Assembly: GCA_910584095.1 (NCBI GenBank)
Contig: CAJTYU010000001.1
Coordinates: 1-64,000 of the forward strand
From: an uncultured Dorea sp.
GTDB lineage: Bacteria > Bacillota > Clostridia > Lachnospirales > Lachnospiraceae
Length of the DNA stretch: 64,000 nucleotides
Direction: 5' to 3'
Shown: one piece after another, positions 8,671 through 16,919 of the stretch
How the letters are laid out: every line of letters starts with the position of its first letter
Position numbering within the stretch: the stretch's first letter is position 1
The notes under the pieces: generated by a model
Databases searched by the model: none
What the model was told of the DNA's origin: nothing
The model's input: the letters and a program-made list of their open reading frames with translations, nothing else
Made by a program: the position numbers and the translations under genes

Positions 8671-8715
8671 TAGCAGACAAGCATACGTGAAAATGAAGGA
8701 GATAAAAAAGCAGCC

Positions 8716-9318
8716 ATGCCAGAACTACAAGAATTGTCCAAGCAACAGTTAAAATCAAAAGAAACAAAGAGCCGTATTTTCCGCGCAGCCAAAACCATCC
8801 TCCAGCAGAAGGGCTACGAAGCATTATCCATCAAAAATATCTGCGAGGAGGCCGGCGTTTCAAACGGAAGCTTTTACCATCATTTCAAAACTAAAGACGA
8901 TTTGTTATCTTACTATATTGAAGAACAGCCCGGCATCAATCCCGATCTGCTTGACCTGCCTTCCAATATAGACGAAGCAAAGATAACCATTATTCATGTA
9001 TACCTGAATTATGTGCATTACTGCCGGGAACTCGGACTGGATTTTATATCCAATTATTACACGCCTAAGAACCAGTCCCTGAATCCGGATATCTGGGCAG
9101 ACCGCCCTTATCCGATCGTAACGGTCCATAATTACCTGAAAAAGGCTATCGATGCCGGAATTATTACCTTGAAGCATTCTTTAGACGAGGTAAGCACCGA
9201 CATCCGCATGATCGTAATTGGAAACGTATTTGAATGGAGCCTAAAAAACGGAGAAGCAGACTTTGAAAAAAATATGCGGCGCAGTCTGGAATGCTATCTG
9301 GACGGAGCGCTGATTTAG
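8716..9318 (+). CDS. TetR/AcrR family transcriptional regulator
   Basis: The 200-residue protein has an N-terminal TetR helix-turn-helix (about 17-62: RIFRAAKTILQQKGYEALS, then SNGSFYHHFKTKDDLL), with a divergent C-terminal ligand domain giving no ligand clue. The gene is monocistronic, divergent from tex and closed by a strong terminator, so it may repress itself, tex-lar or a distant target. No clear palindromic operator was seen at the promoter. AAGGAG sits 14 bases before the chosen ATG, a rather long spacing. Confidence 0.85.
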   Translation: MPELQELSKQQLKSKETKSRIFRAAKTILQQKGYEALSIKNICEEAGVSNGSFYHHFKTKDDLLSYYIEEQPGINPDLLDLPSNIDEAKITIIHVYLNYVHYCRELGLDFISNYYTPKNQSLNPDIWADRPYPIVTVHNYLKKAIDAGIITLKHSLDEVSTDIRMIVIGNVFEWSLKNGEADFEKNMRRSLECYLDGALI

Positions 9319-9355
9319 CCGATCCGTTTCATTTCTGCAGCATCCGGGCTTATTA

Positions 9356-9397
9356 ATAAAAAAACCTTTCAGGCAGGCGGTCCTGAAAGGCTTTTTT
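9356..9397. terminator. Bidirectional terminator after the TetR gene and the sugar-sensing operon
   Basis: CCTTTCAGG (9365-9373) and CCTGAAAGG (9382-9390) form a perfect stem with T6 on the plus side (9392-9397) and A7 before the stem, giving a T tract on the minus side too. It lies between convergent units. The 143 bases from 9398 to 9540 show nothing else I can support. Confidence 0.85.
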
Positions 9398-9540
9398 ATT
9401 AGGGAATTGGCTTATTCAGCCATGTCAATCATTTGATAAGTTTATTATACTGCTTGATTATTGAAATTTCCAATCGGTTATTTTGATATAACAGGGCACT
9501 TATAGACAGTTTCTATAATAGAGTCTATTCTGCTTGCTTT

Positions 9541-10575
9541 CTATCTTCTCATAAATCTATCTACCGAACTTTTTGTTACCTTCATATAGGGAAGATATAT
9601 ATATTTTTTATCCTGAAATTTGATTTTCTCCATCCCGGTTCCGGATACAAGAGCCACTGCAAGCTCCGCCATTGCTTCCGCCTGCCCCTCCTTGTCATTA
9701 TACACCGTCCCTGCCAGCTTGGAATCCCGGACCGCCTCCAGCCCAACGTCTGTCCCGTCAACCCCTAAGAAAACCGGCAGAGCAGACTCCGTATAATTTA
9801 ATTTCTCATAGGCGTCTATTGCGCCAAGCGCCATGTCATCATTATTTGCCAATACAAGCTCAATCCTGTTCTGATGCTGGCTAATCATCTGCAGCATCTG
9901 ATTCTGGGCCTGCGCACGGTTCCAATTTGCAATGCCATTACTTAATTTTTCAATTTCAATCTCGTGACTCTTCAAGGTCTCCACCACGCTCTCTGAACGA
10001 ATAATCGCATCCTGATGTCCCGCTTCCCCCTCCAGAATCACATACTGGATCTTTCCATCCTTATTTCGGTCTACTAAAGGATCCGACTGTATAATCTCCA
10101 CAGCCAGCTCTCCCTGCATAATGCCTGATTGTTCTGCAAACGCTCCCACGTAATACAGTCTGTCCCACTGCATCATATCCTCAGCAACCGGCTCCCTGTT
10201 AAAGAAGATGATCGGCACATCCGTCTCTCTCGCCAGATCAATAATTTCCGATGGATCCGCACGATCTACCAGATTCACGCACAGCACATTGCAGCCTGAA
10301 TCAATCAATTCTTTCACCTGATCCTCCTGCGTCCGCTGAGAACCGCCCGCTCCCCGGATTAATATAGATATCTCATAACCGTTTCCTTCATACTCCTGAA
10401 GGTTTTCTTTCAGAGATGCGATTAACTGATTCAAAAACGTATCGCTTTGATTATAGTATGTTACACCCACATATACCTTATTCTCCTCATATGGCATCTC
10501 CTTGCTGCAGGCACAAAAAAGCTGTATTCCCATACTGAGAACAATACCTGCAGCAAGCATCTCTTTCATTCTCAT
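9541..10575 (-). CDS. MglB-like sugar-binding lipoprotein with normal domain order
   Basis: Extracytoplasmic galactose/glucose-type binding protein of the sugar sensing locus. A signal peptide with lipobox-like FCAC anchors the protein at a cysteine about 23 residues in. The mature order is canonical: VYVGVTYYNQSDTF at the start, CVNLVDRADP, VPIIFFNREP, the calcium-loop-like VDRNKDGKIQ, VLANNDDMALGA and VFLGVDGTD. ATG 10575 follows GGGGGGA; an ATG four codons upstream (10587) is also possible. It is the last gene after the YesN/YesM pair, not next to the transporter ATPase, so it probably presents sugar to the kinase or to MglAC; this is inference. Confidence 0.85.
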   Translation of the reverse strand: MRMKEMLAAGIVLSMGIQLFCACSKEMPYEENKVYVGVTYYNQSDTFLNQLIASLKENLQEYEGNGYEISILIRGAGGSQRTQEDQVKELIDSGCNVLCVNLVDRADPSEIIDLARETDVPIIFFNREPVAEDMMQWDRLYYVGAFAEQSGIMQGELAVEIIQSDPLVDRNKDGKIQYVILEGEAGHQDAIIRSESVVETLKSHEIEIEKLSNGIANWNRAQAQNQMLQMISQHQNRIELVLANNDDMALGAIDAYEKLNYTESALPVFLGVDGTDVGLEAVRDSKLAGTVYNDKEGQAEAMAELAVALVSGTGMEKIKFQDKKYIYLPYMKVTKSSVDRFMRR

Positions 10576-10627
10576 AGTTCCCCCCATCCTTGTTCCAATC
10601 CTAAGAACACCTGAATAATAAGAACCT

Positions 10628-11602
10628 CTATTGACTCATTGTAAAAAGAATCTCCTGATTCTCCTTCTTAAACAAAGTATCCCTCCGCATTACTGTATAA
10701 GAAACTGTTTTGCTCTGCGGTTTTCTAAACAAATGCTCAAGGCTCTCCACTGCTTCCGTCAGACTCTGATATCCCATATTAAAATCATCCGGCACTACCA
10801 GACATCTGACATACCCCGCATCCAAGCAATATACTGCCTCCATGGAATTTCCGATTCCATATACCAGCGCTCCGTGCAGGTTATTGGCCGATGCTGCTTT
10901 TCCCGCCAGTATCAGGCTGTAATCATCCAATGCGATCACAAAATCCACCTTTGCTTTCATTTCTAAAATGTACTCCTCTTCCTCCGGCGCAAAATCTGAA
11001 ACTTTCCAGTGCACCTCGGCGCCCTTCTCTTCCAGCGCTGATGTCAGTCCCTTTCCTCGGTCAAGTACGGCTGACGAGTCCCCATACTCCGAGACAATCC
11101 CAACGGTCTTTCCTTTAATTTTCCCGTTGTAATCGTTTAATAGTTCCTCCGCCAGTACCTTTCCAAGCTCATAATTATCGGGTTTTACAACAGAAATATC
11201 AGATACGTCCTTCTCCCTTGCCGCAGAATATTCTACAAGCATAACCGGAACCCTTTTCTCTATTTTTTTTAACAGTTCCTCCGTATTATTCTCCGGAATA
11301 GGCTGAACGATCACTGCATCCGCCCCGTTATCGACCTCCTTTCGAATCACTTCGTATTCTTCCTCTGCCGATAAGGTTTTTCCTGTGCTGACAAAAAATA
11401 CTTCCATTTCCCGGTCCTGAGCCGCCATCCTAAGTCCATATTTAAACGCTGCCCAGCGGCTGCTGTCAGAATCCTGAATAATCACAGAAATCCTGCCGCG
11501 TTCTTCTCCATTCCTTCCCCAAAGCATGGCGATAGACACTATCACAACCATTACGGCTAAAACTGCTTCTGTAAGAACAAACACTTTCTTGCTGCTTTTC
11601 AT
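10628..11602 (-). CDS. Membrane-anchored periplasmic-binding-protein-like sensor (LacI/RbsB fold)
   Basis: The 324-residue protein has one N-terminal transmembrane segment (about 8-28) and no lipobox, then a substrate-binding-protein fold: ISVIIQDSDSSRWAAFKYGL, GADAVIVQPIPEN, VPVMLVEYSA, GKTVGIVSEYGDSSAVLDR, VDFVIALDDYS and a C-terminal linker. Ligand unknown, probably a sugar. It starts 11 bases after the histidine kinase gene, so it is cotranscribed and is likely an accessory sensor that contacts the kinase ectodomain, as described for other YesM-type systems with a cognate binding protein. Confidence 0.8.
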   Translation of the reverse strand: MKSSKKVFVLTEAVLAVMVVIVSIAMLWGRNGEERGRISVIIQDSDSSRWAAFKYGLRMAAQDREMEVFFVSTGKTLSAEEEYEVIRKEVDNGADAVIVQPIPENNTEELLKKIEKRVPVMLVEYSAAREKDVSDISVVKPDNYELGKVLAEELLNDYNGKIKGKTVGIVSEYGDSSAVLDRGKGLTSALEEKGAEVHWKVSDFAPEEEEYILEMKAKVDFVIALDDYSLILAGKAASANNLHGALVYGIGNSMEAVYCLDAGYVRCLVVPDDFNMGYQSLTEAVESLEHLFRKPQSKTVSYTVMRRDTLFKKENQEILFTMSQ

Positions 11603-11613
11603 CTTATTTTCCT

Positions 11614-13497
11614 CTATTTTCCCTCATCCGGCGCTAATCCCCCGCCAAATGGGTGCCCAGCCTCAAGCATCTTCCTATTATCCTCTGTATAAGGAACCGC
11701 CGGAATACAGATAGATACCCTTGTTCCCTCATCCGGCTCGCTTTCCACGGTAATACCATACTCTTTTCCAAAAAGAAGATGAATCCGATTATTAACATTC
11801 ACAAGACCGACTCCGGAGCCTTGCTTGTGAACCCTGTCGCTGTCTGTCAGCAGAAAGAGCACCTCCTCTTCAGACATCCCGATTCCATTATCTGTTACGG
11901 ATAAAGTAATCTTTCCATCCCGCCGGCTTCCACTTACACGGATTTCGCCGCCCTCATCCTCATCCATGCCGCCGACTCCATAATTTATTGCATTTTCAAG
12001 GATGGGCTGTAAAATCAACTTAACCGTACAATAAGAATAAATCTCTGGATCCACGTCCTGTACATAGGTAAATGACTTCTTATAGCGGACCTTCTGAATA
12101 TTCATATAGCTCTCCGCATGCTGGAGTTCATCTCTCACCGGGATAACCGTCCGCCCTTTCGAAAGGCTGATCCGAAACAGCCTAGCAAGCTGCGATATCA
12201 TAAACACAGCCTCGTCATTTCTCTCCCCCTCAATCATCCACGTGATAGAATCCAGTGTATTGTATAGAAAATGCGGGTTAATCTGGCTCTGAAGGGCGTC
12301 CAGTTCACTTTTTCTGCGCTCTGTCTGCTCCAAGACAATCTTGTGCATCAGCATGTCAATCTGCTCATAAGACCTCTGTATGGAATCACCCAGATGCCGT
12401 ATCTCCATCGATCCTCCAATATAGATCTCCGGCTGTTCTCCCGCCTCATATTCCAAAACCGATTCATTCAGCTTCAAGATAGGACTGGATATCCTTACGG
12501 AAACTACTCTGTTTACCACCCCAAACATCATTGCCATCAAAAGAATCAGAAGAACAATAAAATACCTAATATCAAACATACCATGGGTAAACACAGAGTA
12601 CGGGATCACTCCCACCAGCTTCCAGCCGGTATAGCTAATCGTATTCACAATCACCTTGCGGTGTTCCCCTTCATAAAACTCATCATAAACCCCGTCCTTG
12701 TATAACGCCGCCTTTTTGCTGTTTTCACTGAATATGCCGTTATTGATCTGCATCTGCCTTGTATGATAAATAATCTCCCCGCTGCTGTCGCACAGATAAT
12801 AATACTGTCCGCTGTTCTGCGTGTTGATTTGCTTCATCATCCTTGAGATATTGGAGTATTCCATATCAACAAGCAAGACTCCCAGCTGAGGAACTCCGTT
12901 ATCCGTCAATTCCACAACCCGGCTCAGCGAAATCACCCAATAATAACGAAACGCATCGTCAAAAAGATTCTGAATATGCGGTGTGGAAAAATGCATATTC
13001 TCAGTCTCGGCTATTGCCTGCTCATACCAGTCCTGTCTGGTAACATTCGGATCCTCCTTTTGCAGCACAACCGGTTCCGCTCCCACAAGGCTTCCATAAT
13101 TATTATATATGGCAATGCTCCGCAGACTGCCTGAATTTGCCTCATATATCCGCTTCATTCCCCGCTGGATATCATTATCCTGATCGGAAAAGTCATTTTC
13201 CTTAATGACGTTGTAATAGACCGCGTCCGATATCTGCCGCATACTCACTAAATAATCCTCCATATTCTCCCCGGTCTGCTCCATCAGCTTCTGCGTGCTC
13301 CCGATGCTTTCCTGTCTGGCGGCTGCCGAGACTCTAAAATACACCACAACTCCCAGAATCAGCATAATAGTAATGGATATGGAAGAAAATACAAGCATTA
13401 TCGTTGACTGCATTCCTCGCGGCTTTATTTTTTTTATAAATTCCAAATATCTCTGCGATAATTTCTTATTTTGTGCCACTGTTTTCACTTTCTTCAT
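11614..13497 (-). CDS. YesM-type sensor histidine kinase
   Basis: Membrane kinase that passes sugar status to the neighbouring AraC-type regulator. From the chosen ATG (13497), it has TM1 near 33-55, an extracellular sensor region with Cache-like features, TM2 near 275-295, a HAMP linker, a His_kinase domain with the phosphoacceptor in QINPHFLYNTLDSI, and an HATPase domain (ILQPILENAINYG, DNGIGMS, GSGVGLVNVNNR). The reading frame is open 31 codons further upstream, but that part lies inside the regulator gene. The chosen start overlaps the regulator by 32 bases; a later ATG at 13413 is possible. Start is the uncertain part. Confidence 0.88.
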   Translation of the reverse strand: MKKVKTVAQNKKLSQRYLEFIKKIKPRGMQSTIMLVFSSISITIMLILGVVVYFRVSAAARQESIGSTQKLMEQTGENMEDYLVSMRQISDAVYYNVIKENDFSDQDNDIQRGMKRIYEANSGSLRSIAIYNNYGSLVGAEPVVLQKEDPNVTRQDWYEQAIAETENMHFSTPHIQNLFDDAFRYYWVISLSRVVELTDNGVPQLGVLLVDMEYSNISRMMKQINTQNSGQYYYLCDSSGEIIYHTRQMQINNGIFSENSKKAALYKDGVYDEFYEGEHRKVIVNTISYTGWKLVGVIPYSVFTHGMFDIRYFIVLLILLMAMMFGVVNRVVSVRISSPILKLNESVLEYEAGEQPEIYIGGSMEIRHLGDSIQRSYEQIDMLMHKIVLEQTERRKSELDALQSQINPHFLYNTLDSITWMIEGERNDEAVFMISQLARLFRISLSKGRTVIPVRDELQHAESYMNIQKVRYKKSFTYVQDVDPEIYSYCTVKLILQPILENAINYGVGGMDEDEGGEIRVSGSRRDGKITLSVTDNGIGMSEEEVLFLLTDSDRVHKQGSGVGLVNVNNRIHLLFGKEYGITVESEPDEGTRVSICIPAVPYTEDNRKMLEAGHPFGGGLAPDEGK

Positions 13498-15088
13498 GCT
13501 CTGTTCTATATCTGGACGGAGATACGCCAAATCGTCGTTTAAATACATAACTAAAATAATTGGGATCTGTATAGCCAACCTGTCTTGCAATAATATAGCT
13601 TTTATCGTTCGTCTCTATCAGCATTCGGGAAGCCTGTTCCATGCGGTAATCCGTCAGATAGCCGATAAAAGATTTTCCGGTTTTCTTTTTAAATACCGTC
13701 GAAAAATAAGAGTTGGATACGCCCAGAGCCTGACAAATTCCGTCCAGCGAAAGCTCCTCGTCCTTATAATTATTATGTACATATTCCTTTGCCTTAGATA
13801 CGTAAGACTTTGTTGAACGGTTCCGCGCGTCCAAAAGCTCCTTCCGGAAGAAAAGACTGATATCCACCAGCCATTTCTGCAGCGCGCCGGCATCCATATC
13901 CAAAAGCTGCGCATACAATACCTTTATATTCTCCGGAAAAACTTCCGCGGTAATTTCATGATTTGCCGCAAATCGGTATAACGCACTGATCAATTCCATG
14001 ACATCCACATGGTATAACTGCAGCGTCCTCTCCTGAAAAGACACTTGATTTAAATATTGTTCCACAGCCTCCTCAATATCCTCAACAGCCCCCAGACGAA
14101 TCATCTTAAAAAGCTTGGACAGGTAAATATCATCTCCTGAACCAGACCTGATTATTTCCTGGGGAACATTTTCTTGCATATTGATAGCTCTTGACGCCCC
14201 GTAAATCACACGATAAGACACAGCCGTTCTCGCGCTGTTATAAGACTGGGAAAGCTCATGAATACTTCCGCAGACCTGTCCGACTCCCACCGTTACAACA
14301 GCTTCAATAATATGAAGCGCATATTTGCAGAATCTGTCACAGTCATCTGTCAGCTCTGTAATCTCGCTTTCCTGCTTCAATTGCGCGATCAAAACCGTAT
14401 TCTCCAGATAAGGGAACGCTTTTGCCTGCCATTTCCCTCCCAGATGCTCTTCTGCCTGTTTCTGGACAGAGATTGTAAGCAGCAAGGGATTCATGCCTTC
14501 CGGCGTCTGACTAGACGACGTATGAACAACAAGGCAGCAGTACAAAGGCCCGCGGAATGAAAGACGATAATCTGTAAGATATCTGGGAAGTTCTTCCTCT
14601 CGCACTCTCCCCTCTATCAGCATGGTATAAAAATTCGCCTGCAAAAGCGGCAGCGATTCTATATAATATTTTTGCAGTATCTCCACATTCCGTTTCTCAC
14701 TGATCTCCTGATCCAGCTTTTTTTTCAACTGCCTAAATACATCTGTCATCTCCATTGAATTAACAGGCTTCAATATATACTCTTCCACCTCCAGATGAAC
14801 GGCTTCCCTTGCATATTCAAATTCATCAAACCCTGTAAAAATCAATATCTTTGTCGCTGGAAATTCTGTCTTAATGCGATGCGCCAGTTCCATACCGTTC
14901 ATGTACGGCATCTTGATATCAGTCATGACCACATCCGGCTCATATTCTTCTACCATCTCAAGCGCCTTTACCCCATTACAGGCATATCCCGCCACCGAAA
15001 AGCCAAGTTCTTCCCAGTCCAGCTTCTTCATGATGACCTGTATCACCTCTTCTTCGTCATCTACCAAAAGTACCGTATATTTGTCCAT
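13466..15088 (-). CDS. YesN-type response regulator with AraC DNA-binding domain
   Basis: 540-residue regulator: receiver domain (1-125) with DD at 10-11, phosphoacceptor Asp57 in VVMTDIKMP and the conserved ILKPV lysine, a long middle domain, and a C-terminal AraC/XylS double helix-turn-helix (LSLDGICQALGVSNSYFS and the terminal YFSYVFKRRFGVSP). I chose ATG 15088 with AAGAAGG just before it; the ATG at 15118 would sit at the transcript start. It heads the operon with the kinase and two binding proteins and is adjacent to mglBAC, its most likely target. Confidence 0.88.
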   Translation of the reverse strand: MDKYTVLLVDDEEEVIQVIMKKLDWEELGFSVAGYACNGVKALEMVEEYEPDVVMTDIKMPYMNGMELAHRIKTEFPATKILIFTGFDEFEYAREAVHLEVEEYILKPVNSMEMTDVFRQLKKKLDQEISEKRNVEILQKYYIESLPLLQANFYTMLIEGRVREEELPRYLTDYRLSFRGPLYCCLVVHTSSSQTPEGMNPLLLTISVQKQAEEHLGGKWQAKAFPYLENTVLIAQLKQESEITELTDDCDRFCKYALHIIEAVVTVGVGQVCGSIHELSQSYNSARTAVSYRVIYGASRAINMQENVPQEIIRSGSGDDIYLSKLFKMIRLGAVEDIEEAVEQYLNQVSFQERTLQLYHVDVMELISALYRFAANHEITAEVFPENIKVLYAQLLDMDAGALQKWLVDISLFFRKELLDARNRSTKSYVSKAKEYVHNNYKDEELSLDGICQALGVSNSYFSTVFKKKTGKSFIGYLTDYRMEQASRMLIETNDKSYIIARQVGYTDPNYFSYVFKRRFGVSPSRYRTEHEESENSGTK

Positions 15089-15124
15089 CCTTCTTACCCC
15101 GTATATCTGTGTATCCATACTTTA

Positions 15125-15130
15125 ATTATA
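15125..15130 (-). promoter_or_regulatory. -10 element of the yesNM-type operon
   Basis: Minus-strand TATAAT lies 37 bases upstream of the chosen start at 15088. No recognisable -35 hexamer lies 16-18 bp further up (the region is T-rich and overlaps the terminator), which suggests an activator is needed. Confidence 0.4.
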
Positions 15131-15142
15131 ACAAAAACCTGA

Positions 15143-15174
15143 AAAAAGAGCCAGAACAATGTCCGGCTCTTTTT
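15143..15174 (-). terminator. Terminator of mglBAC
   Basis: AAAAAGAGCC (15143-15152) pairs with GGCTCTTTTT (15165-15174) around a 12-base loop. The stem has its own T tract on either strand and lies 73 bases after mglC. Confidence 0.85.
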
Positions 15175-15246
15175 CGTCATTCCTGATTCCACTGCTGTCT
15201 GCTGGATGTACATCCTATAACCGAAAAACCGATTTACAGACGCAGT

Positions 15247-16902
15247 TTATTTTTTCTGAACATATTTCAGACAGTCAAGGGTTACTGCCACAAGGATAAT
15301 AATTCCTGAGAAAACAAACTGCAGGTTCGTATCGATACCCAAAATCGTCAGAGAGTAGGTCAGCGCGGTAAAGATAAATACGCCGACTACCACGCCGGAG
15401 ATCTTACCAATACCACCTGTAAAGGACACGCCGCCCACTACGCAGGCTGCAATCGCATCCATCTCCCAGCCTTGTCCATAAGCTGCCGAACCAGATCCTA
15501 CCATTCTTGCACATTCCAGCCATGAACCAAAACCATACAGGATTCCTGCCAGTACAAACGCCCCAACCGTTACGGCAAATACAGAAATACCTGAAACGGC
15601 CGCCGCCTCCGGGTTTCCTCCCACCGCATACAGATTCTTTCCAAAAGTCGTCTTATTCCAGATAAACCATACAATCGCAACAGCGGCTACTGCCCAGAGA
15701 ATAATCGTCGGGAATCCGTTCACCTTCGGGATAATCATATTCGGGATTACCGGCTCAATCGCCCCAAAGGATACGCCCTTTGTTGCATAAGTAACAAGGC
15801 CGAAGATAACCAGCATGTTTGCCATGGTAGAGATAAATGGGTGCATCTTAAACTTTGCGGTAAAGAAGCCTGCAATCGTCGTAAAGAACGTACAAAGCAC
15901 GATACACACAACCAGCGACAGAACGACTCTTCCCATAAGAGGCATGGTCGTAAAGTCAAAAATATGACCAAACACAGCTCCCGTATTGATTCCCTGATGC
16001 ATAATGATGGTAGCCGTCGTCATTCCCATACCAACCATACGTCCAATAGAAAGGTCCGTACCAGTCAGAAGGATCAGACCCGCTACGCCAAGGGCAAGGA
16101 ACATACGCGGAGACGCCTGCTGTAAGATATTCAGCACATTATTGTAAGTCAGCAGCGGTGAATTCTTTACGATCGGCGTAATAATACACAGCGCAATAAA
16201 AATCAATATAATTGCAATATACAGACCGTTCTGCAGTAAAAACGCCCGCTTATTAAACGTATATTTGTAGTTCTCCCATTTCTGGGCCCTTGTCTCAGCA
16301 AAGGTAAACTTCGACATGCGCAGAAGGTCAATCAGATGATACTTGTAAGTATAAGCCGCATGCCTCCGGTCTTTGATCTGCTGAAGTTCTTTCTCCAGTT
16401 CCATCTTCGCGTCAAACTGCCGGTTCTTATAGACATACTTCTCTTCCTTGATCTCCTGCTGGTCAGAAAGCTTGGAAAGGGACGCCTGATGTTCCTTTTC
16501 CAGTTCGGCAAGCTTTTTCTGGTATTTCTCCTTAGCCGCGGCCTTTTCCAAAACGCAGCTTGCCTGAACCGGCTGGTAATACTCCTGATCAAAATGCGCC
16601 TTAAGATAATTTTCCGCCTCTGTGATCAGCCTTGAAACCTCCGCCTTGTTCTTTGCCTCAACCGCCTGCGCCTTCTCCAGCTCGGTCTTTGCCTTCGCGA
16701 TCCGCGACTCTCTGTCTTCTCTGGTAAGGGCTTTGTCTCTTTTTACTCCATCAATCCTGTTCTGAAGAGAGATAACCTTATCTGTCCCATCTAACCGGAG
16801 AGCGTCGATTTCCGCCTGAATTTTGCCCACATAATCCTCAATCGGCCGGCGAAGCTTCTGCTCCTCGTCCGCCGTAAGAATTTTACTGTTTTCATTCGCC
16901 AT
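15247..16902 (-). CDS. mglC: MglC sugar ABC permease with long N-terminal coiled-coil extension
   Basis: Permease of the galactose/methyl-galactoside (or glucose) importer. From ATG 16902 (GAGGGAG 9 bases upstream) the first 218 residues are hydrophilic, charged and heptad-like (Lys/Glu-rich, for example 60-100 and 120-180), followed by the normal BPD_transp_2 permease with about 9-10 membrane segments: LYIAIILIFIALCII, GTDLSIGRMVGM, GGNPEAAAVSGI, GGVSFTGGIGKI. Typical MglC proteins are about 330-340 residues, so the extension is an added domain. It overlaps the end of mglA. The extension's role is unknown; a cytoplasmic contact to a kinase, ATPase or partner is possible. Confidence 0.88.
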   Translation of the reverse strand: MANENSKILTADEEQKLRRPIEDYVGKIQAEIDALRLDGTDKVISLQNRIDGVKRDKALTREDRESRIAKAKTELEKAQAVEAKNKAEVSRLITEAENYLKAHFDQEYYQPVQASCVLEKAAAKEKYQKKLAELEKEHQASLSKLSDQQEIKEEKYVYKNRQFDAKMELEKELQQIKDRRHAAYTYKYHLIDLLRMSKFTFAETRAQKWENYKYTFNKRAFLLQNGLYIAIILIFIALCIITPIVKNSPLLTYNNVLNILQQASPRMFLALGVAGLILLTGTDLSIGRMVGMGMTTATIIMHQGINTGAVFGHIFDFTTMPLMGRVVLSLVVCIVLCTFFTTIAGFFTAKFKMHPFISTMANMLVIFGLVTYATKGVSFGAIEPVIPNMIIPKVNGFPTIILWAVAAVAIVWFIWNKTTFGKNLYAVGGNPEAAAVSGISVFAVTVGAFVLAGILYGFGSWLECARMVGSGSAAYGQGWEMDAIAACVVGGVSFTGGIGKISGVVVGVFIFTALTYSLTILGIDTNLQFVFSGIIILVAVTLDCLKYVQKK

Positions 16903-16919
16903 ATTCTTCATCTCCCTCA

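Noticed and set aside
13498..13590. Upstream extension of the YesM-type kinase
   Set aside because: The extra codons lie inside the response regulator gene, add no signal or domain and have no ribosome site.
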